Shown here: one piece after another, positions 1-10,709 of the stretch | Position numbering within the stretch: position 1 is the first letter of the stretch | Layout: every line of letters begins with the position of its first letter | NCBI RefSeq assembly: GCF_022230925.1 | Contig: NZ_JAKKFH010000012.1 | Coordinates: 124,001 to 188,000 of the forward strand | Direction: 5' to 3' | DNA: 64,000 bases | Origin: Micromonospora alfalfae | GTDB taxonomy: Bacteria > Actinomycetota > Actinomycetes > Mycobacteriales > Micromonosporaceae | Position numbers and translations under genes: made by a program | Notes under the pieces: generated by a model | What the model saw: the letters and a program-made list of their open reading frames with translations, nothing else | The model's database searches: none | What the model was told of the DNA's origin: nothing

Positions 1-454
1 CGAAGATGGCGGCGCGCAGTCGCAGCGGGTGCGGTGCCCCCAGCACCACGAGTCGGCGGACCAGTGACGGGTGGAACGAGGCCACCGTCCAGGCCACCAT
101 GCCACCGAGGCCGCTGCCGACGATCGTCGCGGACCGTTCACCGAGCGCGCGGATCAGCCCGGCGATGTCGGCGGCGAGGGTGTAGCCGTCGTACCCCCGG
201 GGTGGTTTGTCGCTGGCCCCGTAGCCGCGCAGGTCGACGGCGACCGCCCGGAAGCCGGCGTCGGCGACCGCCGGCAGCATCTGGTGCCAGGCCCACCAGT
301 GCTCCGGGAAGCCGTGCAGGAACAGCACCATCGGCCCGGTGCCGCCCTCGACCACGTGGAACCGGCTGCCGTTGGCGCCGACGAAACGGTGCGTCCACGG
401 CCCCTCGGTGAGGACACAGGACTCGTCGACGGCCCCGCCGCGCTGGTCGGTCAT
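1..454 (-). CDS. alpha/beta hydrolase (epoxide hydrolase-like), 5' part only
   Basis: N-terminal 151 codons of an alpha/beta-fold hydrolase; the gene runs off the left edge. The ATG at 454 is the first in-frame start. Visible motifs are the oxyanion-hole segment HGFPE (residues 47-51), the strand motif DLRGYGASD (74-82) and the nucleophile elbow region VGSGLGG (112-118). Epoxide hydrolases and dehalogenases of this shape normally read GHDWGG at the elbow, with Asp as nucleophile. Here the aligned residue (115) is Gly, so the usual nucleophile is missing. The family and fold are clear, but the substrate is unknown and the enzyme may be inactive or use another residue. Confidence 0.85.
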   Translation of the reverse strand, partial: MTDQRGGAVDESCVLTEGPWTHRFVGANGSRFHVVEGGTGPMVLFLHGFPEHWWAWHQMLPAVADAGFRAVAVDLRGYGASDKPPRGYDGYTLAADIAGLIRALGERSATIVGSGLGGMVAWTVASFHPSLVRRLVVLGAPHPLRLRAAIF

Positions 455-598
455 GGCAGACAGCCTAGGACCCGGTTGCCGCAGGCGACCCTGGCGGTCG
501 CGTTGAACAGGGGAAAGCCCCGGGTTGCCCCGGACCGGGACCAGGGGAACCGGCTCGACCAACTCGGTCCGGGCCACCGGGGAGGTGGCGCAGAAAGG

Positions 599-633
599 GC
601 GACGCCCGGGCAGGTGACCTGCCCGGGCGTCGC
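599..633 (-). terminator. intrinsic terminator hairpin after the first M6 protease
   Basis: Near-perfect inverted repeat: the arms at 599-615 and 617-633 are exact complements of 17 bases around a single central base, so the physical loop opens a few pairs. It lies 22 bases past the stop codon of the protease gene ending at 655, as expected for a rho-independent terminator. Confidence 0.8.
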
Positions 634-654
634 TGGTTGGTGCGGGATCAGTGG

Positions 655-3111
655 TCAGCTGATCCGGATCTTCATCGAGGTGCCGTCCTGCTCCAGAACC
701 TTGATCTTGACACCGGTCGCGGGGAGCTTGACGCCGTGGTTCGGCAGCTCCTCGTAGAAGTACTTCTTGGTGTCGTCGAACAGCGGCTCAGCGGCCTGGC
801 CACGGATGTACTGCGGCTGGCTGTTGAGGTGCAGGGTGAACGAGTCGGCCTTGTTCAGGCTGAACGGCGCGTCGTACATCTGGACGCGGGCCCGCCACGG
901 TGCCCCGGTCAGGTTGTAGATCGGGCGCGGGTGCGCGTCGATGTACAGGTTGCGACCCTCACCGGGGTGACCACCCGGGTTGGTCGGGGAGGCCGGGGCG
1001 GTGTTGTTGTCGGAGAACCGGGTGTTCCAGTACGAGATGAGCAGGCCCTCCTGGTACGCGTAGTGGTCCACCCAGTCCGGGCGGGTGTTCGCGTAGCCGA
1101 AGAAGTACGGGCCGGTTTTCAGGTACTTGTCGTACGAGACGTACGACCGGTTGCCGGCGATGTAGAAGTTGTCGAACAGTTGGGTGTAGGTCGCCCCGAC
1201 CACCTCGAACTTCTCCAGGTTCCAGCCGGCGTCGGTCTCGGCGCCGTCGCTGAACACGGTCTGGCCGTCGGCGGTCACTGTGATCGCGTCACCGAAGAAG
1301 CCGCCCTCGGAGACGCCACCGTCGGTGACGTAGTGCAGGCGGACCTGCGCCGACTTGCCGGCGACCGAGGTCAGCGGGATGTTGATGTCCGCCCAGGCGC
1401 CGTTGCTGCTGCCGGCGAGGGCCGGGCGACCGGCACCGTCCACGCCGATCGGCTTGCCGTTGACAGTGCCGTCCAGGTCGGTCCAGGACTGACCGCCGTC
1501 TGTCGACGCCTCGAAGTAGAGGTAGTCGTAACCCGCTTCGATGCTGTACTTGCCCTTGAGCGACAGCGCCGCCGCGGACTTGCCGGTGAGGTCGAACGTC
1601 CTCGTCATCTTGCTGTCGAGGTTGTCGTCGTTACCGGAGAAGTACTGCTTGGAGCCTTCGAACGGCGGACCGTAGTTGAAGGTGTATTCCCTCTGGGGCA
1701 GCACGACCACGACGGCCTGTGCTTCCTTCGAGTTGTATTCCTGTGGGCCGAGCTTCAGCGTCTGCTTCTGCCCCGCCGCGACCACCTCGTAGTCGAGCCA
1801 ACCGAGCTGGAACTTGTTCCACGCGCCGAGGTCGCCGCCACGGTCGCCGATGCCGGCGTCGTTCTTGGCGCCGAGCCGGCTCTGGGCCATCAGGGTCCAG
1901 TGCTCGTTGCTGTTGTCCGCGGGGCCGTAGTCGTCCGGCAGGCCCAGGTCGTGGCCGTACTCGTGGTAGAAGACGCTGCGGCCGCCGTTCTCCGGCTGGA
2001 TCGTGTAGTCGCGGATCCAGATGCCGGTGTTGCCGATCTGGGTGCCGCCGATCGGGAAGTTCGGCGGGCCCACGGGCGAGCTGTTGAACGCCGACCAACG
2101 GTGGCTCCAGATCGCGTCCTCACCCTGCTGCGGGTCACCGTCGGCCTGGTCGCCGCCGGAGTGGACGATCTGGAAGTGGTCGATGTAGCCGTCCGACTCG
2201 TTGAAGTCGCCGTCACCGTCGTAGTCGAAACGGTCCCACTGGTCGAAGGACTTCATCTCGGCGGCGATCTGGGCGTCCGTCCGGCCCTTGGCCTTCTGGT
2301 CGGCGACCCACTGGTTGGCGGCGTCGCGGATCAGCGCCCAGGTGTTCGAGCAGACGTTGTCGGCGCAGACGGCGGGGTCGTTGGCCGGGTCGTCCGAGTC
2401 GTCCGCGATCGGGTCGTCGGAGCGCCCGTAGCGGGCCTCGTTGTACTTGACCTTGACCCAGTCGGTCACCTCACCGTCGACGGTGTAGCGACCCGAGGAC
2501 TGTGCCTCGTAGTACTGCTTGAGCGACTCGTCGCCCGGGTTGGTGCCGAAGTAGAGCTGGCGGAAGTGCTCCGGGCTGAAGTCCGGCTGCCAGATGGTGG
2601 AGTTGTCCACGGCCCGGTTGGGCTCGGGGATCTTGTTGTGCAACGGACCGTCGAACGTCGCCGGTCCGGCGATGTCCGGGTTCATGTCCTTGTCCGGGAA
2701 GGACGGGTGCCGCTCGTCACCGAACTCGGCCAGAATCACGAAGATCTTGTCGGTCCGCTCACGCTTGAGCTCGACGTACTGATCCCTGGTCTCCTGGCCG
2801 CCGCCGGCGGCGGAGCGCGCCTTGGCGTTGGTGCCCGTCTTGCCGACCTGGCCGACCTTGACGACAGTGCTGCCGTTGCGCTCGATCGGCTTGCTGCGCC
2901 CGCTCAGCACGTCGGCGAGACCCTGCTCACGCAGCTCGCGGCGCTTGTCCTCGAGCTTGTCGGGGAGCTCATCCTTCAGTGCCTGTGGTTCGGCAGCGGC
3001 CGGTGCTGCTGCCGGCAGTTTGGGCTGAGGCGCCGCCGAGGCGGACGGGCCGAAAGCCAGGCCTGTCGCCGTCAGTGAGAGCCCGAGCAGACCCACTGCG
3101 ACTTTGCGCAC
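655..3111 (-). CDS. secreted M6 family metallopeptidase (immune inhibitor A-like)
   Basis: Exported zinc metalloprotease of 818 residues. The GTG start at 3111 is chosen because a GGAGG ribosome site lies 6 bases upstream and the protein then opens with a classic signal peptide (residues 1-30, RK then a hydrophobic core ending near ASA-AP). The zinc-binding motif HEYGH is at 383-387 within HEYGHDLGLPDDYG, typical of peptidase M6 / immune inhibitor A. An Asp-rich DYDGDGDFNESDGY stretch near residue 296 resembles a calcium-binding segment. The C-terminal half is rich in aromatic residues and likely forms beta-sandwich domains. A second M6 protease lies directly upstream in the same direction. 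Substrate is unknown; degradation of extracellular protein is inferred. Confidence 0.92.
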   Translation of the reverse strand: MRKVAVGLLGLSLTATGLAFGPSASAAPQPKLPAAAPAAAEPQALKDELPDKLEDKRRELREQGLADVLSGRSKPIERNGSTVVKVGQVGKTGTNAKARSAAGGGQETRDQYVELKRERTDKIFVILAEFGDERHPSFPDKDMNPDIAGPATFDGPLHNKIPEPNRAVDNSTIWQPDFSPEHFRQLYFGTNPGDESLKQYYEAQSSGRYTVDGEVTDWVKVKYNEARYGRSDDPIADDSDDPANDPAVCADNVCSNTWALIRDAANQWVADQKAKGRTDAQIAAEMKSFDQWDRFDYDGDGDFNESDGYIDHFQIVHSGGDQADGDPQQGEDAIWSHRWSAFNSSPVGPPNFPIGGTQIGNTGIWIRDYTIQPENGGRSVFYHEYGHDLGLPDDYGPADNSNEHWTLMAQSRLGAKNDAGIGDRGGDLGAWNKFQLGWLDYEVVAAGQKQTLKLGPQEYNSKEAQAVVVVLPQREYTFNYGPPFEGSKQYFSGNDDNLDSKMTRTFDLTGKSAAALSLKGKYSIEAGYDYLYFEASTDGGQSWTDLDGTVNGKPIGVDGAGRPALAGSSNGAWADINIPLTSVAGKSAQVRLHYVTDGGVSEGGFFGDAITVTADGQTVFSDGAETDAGWNLEKFEVVGATYTQLFDNFYIAGNRSYVSYDKYLKTGPYFFGYANTRPDWVDHYAYQEGLLISYWNTRFSDNNTAPASPTNPGGHPGEGRNLYIDAHPRPIYNLTGAPWRARVQMYDAPFSLNKADSFTLHLNSQPQYIRGQAAEPLFDDTKKYFYEELPNHGVKLPATGVKIKVLEQDGTSMKIRIS

Positions 3112-3170
3112 GTGGTACCTCCGGTGTGAGGGAACCGGCCCAACGGGGGTACGGGCCGGTGGGAGATCGA

Positions 3171-3184
3171 TCCCACTAGTGGGA
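3171..3184. promoter_or_regulatory. perfect palindrome upstream of M6 protease, possible operator
   Basis: TCCCACTAGTGGGA is a perfect 14-base palindrome about 60 bases upstream of the GTG start at 3111, a position suited to binding of a dimeric regulator or to a leader hairpin. Function is inferred from position only. Confidence 0.35.
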
Positions 3185-3370
3185 CCATTGGTGAACATAG
3201 TTACTGGCGGGACGGGTGGGAAGACGAACGCGTCGATTTGTTGCAAGATTTTGTTGGGAACGCTTTTCACCGTCACACCCCGCCGGTTCATCAGTCACGC
3301 TGACCAGCGTGGACCCGGACGCGAACGTATACAACGACATTTTTCGATCAAGCTGATCGCACATACGACA

Positions 3371-3404
3371 GTGGGGCCGGCAGCGTCTCCGCCACCGGCC
3401 CCAC
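3371..3404 (-). terminator. terminator hairpin after the second M6 protease
   Basis: Arms 3371-3380 (GTGGGGCCGG) and 3395-3404 are exact complements with a 14-base loop, placed 26 bases downstream of the stop codon of the protease gene that ends at 3430. Confidence 0.7.
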
Positions 3405-3429
3405 AGTCAGTTGTCGATCCGCGAAACAG

Positions 3430-6225
3430 TTACTTCTTCGCCGGGGTCACGTAGATCATGGCCGACGAGTTGTCCCCGGCAGCCTTCTTGATCGTCAGCG
3501 AGACGCCGTAGTTCACGCCCTGGTCGCCGGGGTTACCGGTGCCCAGCACGATCGCGCCGCCGCCCAGGGTCACGCCGTAGAACTCCGGCGCGGGGCTGCC
3601 GTCCGGGTTGGTGACCCGGGTGGTGTACGGCGCGTTGTTGCGCGACGGCAGGACCACCGACGCGTCGTTGTCCCGGGCGTAGGCAGCGCCGTCGCGCATC
3701 TCGATGCCCGGGTAGTAGCCCTTGGCGTCGGTGAACGCCTTCACCGGCGGCAGTCCCTTGAACTTCGTGCAGTAGGCGCTGTACGGCTCGTCGGCCGCCT
3801 CCAGGCACTCGGTGAACGGGTACGTCCGCTGCAACGTGAAGGCCGCGTTCGACGACTGCGGGCGGCTCGGCAGGTTGTCCGTCACCGACGGGTCCTTCAC
3901 TGCCGCCTCACCGGTGCGCCGCAACGGGTCGAAGTGCGAGTCGACGATGAGCAACCCGCCCTTCGCGCCGTAGCTGGGCAGCGCGGTCATCTGCCCGGTG
4001 ACGTGGTTGACGTCGCCCAGCGCGGTGTCCCGGTACCAGACCAGCATGCCCGGCGCGTTGTAGGAGATCCGGTCGACCTTCCACGCCTCGTGCGAGTAGA
4101 TGGTGTCGTAGGCGTACTTCAGGCCCTTGTCGAAGCCGTCGAAGTTGCGCCACTCCGCCAGGTAGAACTGGGCGTGCACCTCGGTGCCGCTGGAGACCTT
4201 CCAGCCCCCACCGGTGGTGTCGACGAAGGTGCCGCCGGTTGCCGTCCAGCCGTTGGCGCCGCCCTCGACGTCGTCACTCCAGGTGGTGGCGCCGCCGCCG
4301 GTGACCGAGAAGTCGTCGACGAACCAGTTGCGCTCCTCGAACGCCTCGTCGGTGGCCTGGCGCAGCCGCAGCTGGACCGTCGTACCGGCGTACGCCGACA
4401 GGTCGACGTAGTCGTGCCGCCAGCCGTCGGTGCTGCCGGTCAGGCCGTACTTCTTGCCGCCGAAGTCGTTCATGCGGCCGTTCGGGTCCGGGTAGCCGTC
4501 CGGCGTGGTGACCACCGTGCCGCCCTCGTCGTACACCTTCTGCTCGGTCCAGGTCGTACCGCCGTCGGTGGAGAGCTCGACGAACCCGTAGTCCCAGTCC
4601 TCCTCGATGATGTAGTTGTTCCACATCCAGAACTTCGAGTCGGCCGCCGCGGGCACGTCGACCGAGCGGCTCAGCTTGACGTCGGCCCACTCCTGGTCGT
4701 TGTTGCTGTGCCACATCTTGGTGCCGCTGTGCGGGGTGGCCAGCGTCGTCACCTTGTCCGGCAGGTCGACCTTGATGCCGTCCTCGGAGTCGATAGGGGT
4801 GCGCGACGTCTGGCCGAGCTTCACCTCGCGCGGGTTCGACCCGGGGCGGATGGTCAGCGGGTCGGCCCAACCGAGCACCCACTTGTCCCAGATGCCCATG
4901 TGCGTCGGCAGCGCCTGGAAGATCTCACCAGAGTGCGAGCCCGAGGCCATCAGGTCCCAGAAGTCCACGTCGGAGTCGGCGTTGCCGGACGTGTCGTAGA
5001 GGTCCGGCAAGCCCAGGTCGTGGCCGAACTCGTGGGCGAAGACGCCGACGCCGGCGTCCTCCGGCTGCACGATGTAGTTCGACGCCTTCAGGTTGGTGCC
5101 CGGGATGGTGTAACCACCGGCGACAGTGGAGGAGTGCGCCCACACGGCGTACACGCCCTCGGCGCCACCGCCACGGGACTTGCCCTGACCGGCGTGCACC
5201 AGCACCAGGTGGTCGATCACGCCGTCCGGCTCGAAGACGTTGCCGTCACCGTCACGGTCGGCCTGGTCCTCGATGTCGTAGTCGGCCCACGGGAAGTTCG
5301 GGTCCTTCGCGACGAGCGCGTCGATCGCGTCGGTCGCCAGGCGGCCCGCGCCGGCCGGGTTGTCCGGGTGGCCGTTCATCGACTGCTCACGGCCGGGAAC
5401 CCACGCGCCGGTCTCGTCCTGGAAGCAGCGGTTGGCCGCGTACCAGCCCTCCGAGTGCGGCACCGTGATCCACGGGCTGGACTGCCCGTCCACCGTGTAC
5501 GCGTTCTTGGACATCTCCAGGTACATGTTGTGCATGGTGCGGCCGGACAGGTCGATGCCCTTCTTGCCGTCCGGGCCCTTCAGGTCGGTGCGGACCCGCT
5601 CGGTGATGCCCTTCTTGCTGTAGAGCATCTTGTTGTAGTGCTGCGGCGAGAAGTCCGGCACCCACATCGAGTTGTTGTCCTCGTGGGGCAGGCGCGCCGG
5701 GTCTGGGATCTTGTTGTGCTTCGGGCCGTTCTGGACGGTGCCGGGGACGCAGGTGCGGTCCTCGAACACCGTCTTGGGGACCATCACGCCGGTGAAGTCG
5801 TCGTTGGCCTTGTCGTTGAACTCGACAAGCAGCGTCAGCAGCTTGGCCGTCTGGGTGGTCGGCGCCTTCTTGAACTTGCGGGGGTTCTGACCCGTCTTCA
5901 GCGACTTGGCCTCGTCCTTGGCCAGCTGCCGTGCGGTCACCGGGTTGCCCCGGGCGTGCTTGCGGTCGAACGCGCGCGCGGACTCCGCGGCAGGGGTGTA
6001 GATGCCACCCTTGCCCTTCACCTCACGGCCGGTGGTGTCCGGCTGCACCTCGGGCTCGGCGTAGTTGATGTAGTGCTCGTCGGCGCCGATCACCGCCTGG
6101 GGGGTGCCGGACGGCGACTGGGCCGCCGCGCTGCCACTCACGGTCAGTGACGTGGCCGCGAGGGCGATGGCGGGCAGCGCGACGAGTAGTCGTCGCCGCG
6201 CCCTGGACTGCGGTTTGTGGTTCAT
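3430..6225 (-). CDS. secreted M6 family metallopeptidase (immune inhibitor A-like), second copy
   Basis: Paralogue of the downstream gene: 931 residues, with a signal peptide at the N-terminus (MNHKPQSRARRR then a hydrophobic core ending near SGSAAAQ). ATG at 6225 is preferred over ATG 6276 because it gives a normal signal peptide and follows an ACGGAG-type ribosome site. The zinc motif HEFGH is at 398-402 inside HEFGHDLGLPDLYD. An Asp-rich DRDGDGNVFEPDG segment precedes it, as in the paralogue. The C-terminal half contains beta-rich segments resembling MAM or carbohydrate-binding modules. Each gene has its own terminator, so the pair is probably transcribed separately. Role: extracellular proteolysis. 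Confidence 0.92.
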   Translation of the reverse strand: MNHKPQSRARRRLLVALPAIALAATSLTVSGSAAAQSPSGTPQAVIGADEHYINYAEPEVQPDTTGREVKGKGGIYTPAAESARAFDRKHARGNPVTARQLAKDEAKSLKTGQNPRKFKKAPTTQTAKLLTLLVEFNDKANDDFTGVMVPKTVFEDRTCVPGTVQNGPKHNKIPDPARLPHEDNNSMWVPDFSPQHYNKMLYSKKGITERVRTDLKGPDGKKGIDLSGRTMHNMYLEMSKNAYTVDGQSSPWITVPHSEGWYAANRCFQDETGAWVPGREQSMNGHPDNPAGAGRLATDAIDALVAKDPNFPWADYDIEDQADRDGDGNVFEPDGVIDHLVLVHAGQGKSRGGGAEGVYAVWAHSSTVAGGYTIPGTNLKASNYIVQPEDAGVGVFAHEFGHDLGLPDLYDTSGNADSDVDFWDLMASGSHSGEIFQALPTHMGIWDKWVLGWADPLTIRPGSNPREVKLGQTSRTPIDSEDGIKVDLPDKVTTLATPHSGTKMWHSNNDQEWADVKLSRSVDVPAAADSKFWMWNNYIIEEDWDYGFVELSTDGGTTWTEQKVYDEGGTVVTTPDGYPDPNGRMNDFGGKKYGLTGSTDGWRHDYVDLSAYAGTTVQLRLRQATDEAFEERNWFVDDFSVTGGGATTWSDDVEGGANGWTATGGTFVDTTGGGWKVSSGTEVHAQFYLAEWRNFDGFDKGLKYAYDTIYSHEAWKVDRISYNAPGMLVWYRDTALGDVNHVTGQMTALPSYGAKGGLLIVDSHFDPLRRTGEAAVKDPSVTDNLPSRPQSSNAAFTLQRTYPFTECLEAADEPYSAYCTKFKGLPPVKAFTDAKGYYPGIEMRDGAAYARDNDASVVLPSRNNAPYTTRVTNPDGSPAPEFYGVTLGGGAIVLGTGNPGDQGVNYGVSLTIKKAAGDNSSAMIYVTPAKK

Positions 6226-6441
6226 GCCGCTCCGTTTCTCGGGCATGGGGAGGAGGACGTTGGCGTGGCCGACCATCGAAGCGATGTGTGTCGAACTCTT
6301 CCAACCTGCGTGAACCTAAAGCACAACTGGCCGAAAGGACAGAGGTGATCTACGCCTGTGCCCGTTCAGCTTCTCCAGACTCCCCCGACCGACCGATGTG
6401 ACAGCGGTGAGCCGGCGCGGACCGTGCCCGTAAGACATGAC

Positions 6442-6475
6442 GGAGGGTGGCGGTCCGCACGGACCGCCACCCTCC
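6442..6475 (-). terminator. terminator hairpin after acs
   Basis: Perfect 16-base arms (6442-6457 and 6460-6475) around a 2-base centre, 18 bases downstream of the acs stop codon. Confidence 0.8.
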
Positions 6476-6492
6476 AATGAGTACGCCTACCG

Positions 6493-8457
<1,965 letters not shown>

Positions 8458-8832
8458 GCCGTGACTCCTCATCCTCGGGGTGACCTGGGTCTCGATGGCA
8501 CGAGGGTAGTCGCGGGGCATGCAACCGGCCACGGCTGCCCACTGCGTCGCGCCGAGTGGCCCCCGCCGCGCGCCCGGCGGCCCGTCCCTGCGCGGAGTGC
8601 CTCGATCGACACGAGCCGTGCCGGCGTGCGTGGGCCCGAGTGCCTTGATCGACACGGGTTCACGGAAATCGCGGTGTCCGCCTGACCTGGACACCGCGAT
8701 TTCCATGAACCCGTGTCGATCTTGCCGAGACTGCCGCGCCGGGTCGGGAGGTGCCGTGCCGGTCGGGTGGTCCGGGTCGCGTTGCGGGCGGGTGCGGCCC
8801 GCCGCGCCGGACCGGGTCGTTAGCGTGGCGGG
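8458..8832. other. divergent intergenic region acs / Fic-like gene
   Basis: No gene is supported in these 375 bases. The region must hold promoters for both divergent genes. It is dominated by a long hairpin at 8647-8721, and a related CGATCGACACG segment occurs once more near 8605. Confidence 0.6.
8647..8721. repeat. 33-bp-stem inverted repeat
   Basis: Left arm 8647-8679 and right arm 8689-8721 are complementary over 33 bases with one mismatch, with a 9-base loop. It lies between two divergently transcribed genes, so a simple terminator role is unlikely. It may be a mobile or structural repeat of the REPIN/MITE type. Confidence 0.75.
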
Positions 8833-9579
8833 GTGACCACCGACCCGCTCGCGCCCCTGCTCGCGCTCGCCGACATCGCCGCCGCCGTCGAGCAGGCCCG
8901 CGCGCGGTTCGACCAGGCGCTCGGGCACCGGGCGCTGCGCCGGCACGGTGGACAGGTCGCCGCCGAGGTCAGCCTCCGTTCCGCGGTGGCCAGTGCGGCC
9001 CTTGAGGGGGCCGGGCACGAGCGTGAGGCGGTCCGGGCCGGCACCGTCACCGACCCGGTGCTCCAGGGGGCGCTGCGGGTCGCCGGAGCACTGCCGGGCC
9101 TGAGTGAGCTGTGGCCGAAGGCGCCCCGCCAGGCGCTCGCGAAACTGCACGTGCTCGCCGCACGGGACCTGGTGTCGGAAGCCGAGCTGGGCCGTCCGGT
9201 CGCGGACCCGGTGGTCGCCACCCGGCTGGACGGGCTGGCCGGCCTCGTCGCCGGCGGCACGAAGGTCTCCCCGTTGGTGCTCGCCGCTGTCGTACACGGG
9301 GAGTTGCTGAACCTGCGCCCCTTCGCCGGGCCGTCCGGCGTGGTGGCCCGCGGGGCGGCCCGGCTGGTGCTGCTCGCCAGCGGCCTCGACCCGCGTGGCC
9401 TGCTCCCCGTCGACGTGGGGCACCGCGAGCGGGAGCCCGAGTACGTCGGCGCGGCCGGTGCCTTCGCCACCGGCACCCCGGACGGGCTGCGCTCCTGGCT
9501 ACGCCACTACATGGCCGCCGTCGAGGTCGGCACCGACCAGCTCACCGCCATCGGAGACGAGATCCTCGCCGCCGCCTGA
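8833..9579 (+). CDS. Fic-like protein with degraded active site
   Basis: Protein of 248 residues starting at GTG 8833 after GGCGGGG. It resembles the Fic/DOC fold. Residues 162-173 ([12 protein letters not shown]) align with the Fic catalytic motif HPFx(D/E)GNGRxxR, but His, Asp/Glu, Asn and the first Arg are all replaced. Pro, Phe, one Gly and the final Arg remain. Near the N-terminus, S54-A-A-L-E58-G59 matches the inhibitory motif (S/T)xxxE(G/N) that blocks ATP in active Fic proteins. The match is mine by eye. AMP-transferase activity is unlikely; it may be a structural or binding relative. Its divergent placement next to acs may be meaningful. Confidence 0.7.
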   Translation: MTTDPLAPLLALADIAAAVEQARARFDQALGHRALRRHGGQVAAEVSLRSAVASAALEGAGHEREAVRAGTVTDPVLQGALRVAGALPGLSELWPKAPRQALAKLHVLAARDLVSEAELGRPVADPVVATRLDGLAGLVAGGTKVSPLVLAAVVHGELLNLRPFAGPSGVVARGAARLVLLASGLDPRGLLPVDVGHREREPEYVGAAGAFATGTPDGLRSWLRHYMAAVEVGTDQLTAIGDEILAAA

Positions 9580-9610
9580 GCGGCGATCGGTTCCGGCCCG
9601 TCCTCGCGGT

Positions 9611-9685
9611 GTCGATCATGGAGTTGTGGTGCCCCGCAAAAGGTGCCAATTGGCCGAAGGCGCCCACCACAAGCCCATGATCGAC
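9611..9685. repeat. dispersed GTCGATCATGGAGTTG hairpin, copy 1
   Basis: Arms 9611-9631 and 9665-9685 pair over 19 of 21 bases around a 33-base loop. It sits between convergent genes (ends 9579 and 9709), so it could terminate both. The left arm is almost identical to that of the hairpin at 30331-30405, whereas the loops differ. Confidence 0.8.
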
Positions 9686-9708
9686 CTGGACGGGGTGGGG
9701 CCGGGTGG

Positions 9709-10512
9709 TCAGGCGGTGGTGGCTGCTCGGGTTCGGCGGTGGCGGCCGTACCAGGCGATGCCGATGGCCACGCCCACCCCGACCCCCAGGGCCGCGGCGG
9801 CCACCGGAACCGCAGGACGTTCCCGCAGCCGCCGGCCCAGCGGGATCGGGTGCCGGAACTCCAGCACCGGCCACGCGTTCTCCGACGCCAGCTTGCGCAG
9901 CTGCCGGTCCGGGTTGACCACACTCGGGTGGCCGACGCACTCCAGCAACGGGCGATCGCTGTACGAGTCGGAGTAGGCGTACGAATCAGCCAGGTCGTAG
10001 TCCCGGGCGGCGGCCAACTCGCTGACCGCCTCAACCTTGCTCGGGCCGGCCGCGTAGAACTCGACCTCGCCGCTGTACCGGCCGTCCCGCACCGTCATCC
10101 GGGTGGCGATCACGTCGGTCACCCCGAGCAGCTCGCCGATCGGCCGGACCATCTCCTCACCGGACGCCGACACCAGCACCACGTCCCGCCCGGCCGCCTG
10201 GTGCTCCTCGATCAGGGCGGCGGCCTCGGCGTACACGTAGGGGTTGATCAGCTCGTGCAGCGTCTCCGCGACGATCTGGCGGACCTGCTCCACCTGCCAG
10301 CCCTTGCAGAGCGCAGCCAGGTAGTCCCGTGTTCGGGCCATGGTCTGCTCGTCGGTGCCGCCCAGCCGGAACATCAGCTGCGCGTACGCCGACTTGACCA
10401 CGTCACGCCGGGTGATCAGCCCATCCCGGTAGAACGGCCGACCGAACGCCAGGGCGCTCGACTTGGCGATGACGGTCTTGTCCAGATCGAAGAAAGCGGC
10501 ACTTCGGCCCAC
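9709..10512 (-). CDS. HAD-IB family hydrolase (SerB-like phosphatase)
   Basis: Phosphohydrolase of 267 residues. HAD motif I DLDKT is at 9-13, motif II is VSAS in the middle, and motif IV is SDSYSD near residue 185. The order and spacing fit subfamily IB, which includes phosphoserine phosphatase-like proteins. The C-terminus adds a predicted membrane segment (AVPVAAAALGVGVGVAIGIA) followed by a basic tail, so the protein is probably anchored with its catalytic domain in the cytoplasm. The start is GTG 10512 with no clear ribosome site. A 6C RNA gene lies upstream on the other strand. In Mycobacterium tuberculosis, the 6C-type RNA B11 also sits beside a HAD-IB gene and ssd. Substrate unknown. 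Confidence 0.9.
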   Translation of the reverse strand: MGRSAAFFDLDKTVIAKSSALAFGRPFYRDGLITRRDVVKSAYAQLMFRLGGTDEQTMARTRDYLAALCKGWQVEQVRQIVAETLHELINPYVYAEAAALIEEHQAAGRDVVLVSASGEEMVRPIGELLGVTDVIATRMTVRDGRYSGEVEFYAAGPSKVEAVSELAAARDYDLADSYAYSDSYSDRPLLECVGHPSVVNPDRQLRKLASENAWPVLEFRHPIPLGRRLRERPAVPVAAAALGVGVGVAIGIAWYGRHRRTRAATTA

Positions 10513-10709
10513 GGCGCGAAAGTCTAGCCGGATGGTCTATCGTCGGCGGGTGCCCGGGGTCATGCCACCCCTCAGACCTGCGGGCTCTCCGCTCCGCGTG
10601 ATCACGCTCACACTCTGCGAGGAGATTTTCGCAGTGAGTGGAGGCAGCACCACTCGACGTGACGGGCCCGCTCAGGCAGACTTGTCCGTACGACGAGCTT
10701 TCACATCCT

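Larger units (their letters stand above)
3112..3429. other. intergenic region between the two M6 protease genes
   Basis: No gene is seen in these 318 bases. The part next to 3430 holds the terminator of the upstream protease. The rest is the leader and promoter of the gene starting at 3111, with AT-rich patches around 3190-3260 and 3320-3360 and a perfect 14-bp palindrome at 3171-3184. Confidence 0.6.

Noticed and set aside
637..3078. 813-codon open frame on the + strand opposite the first M6 protease
   Set aside because: Mirror of the real gene caused by high GC at third positions; composition is Val/Arg/Gly-rich, no domain is recognisable, and the minus frame has a signal peptide and zinc motif.
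3231..3430. Possible riboswitch or small RNA upstream of the first M6 protease
   Set aside because: Apart from the terminator and the 14-bp palindrome I could not build a conserved structure matching a known class.
8458..9423. N-terminal extension of acs by 322 codons
   Set aside because: It crosses the long hairpin and the divergent Fic-like gene; the family start and a ribosome site are at 8457.
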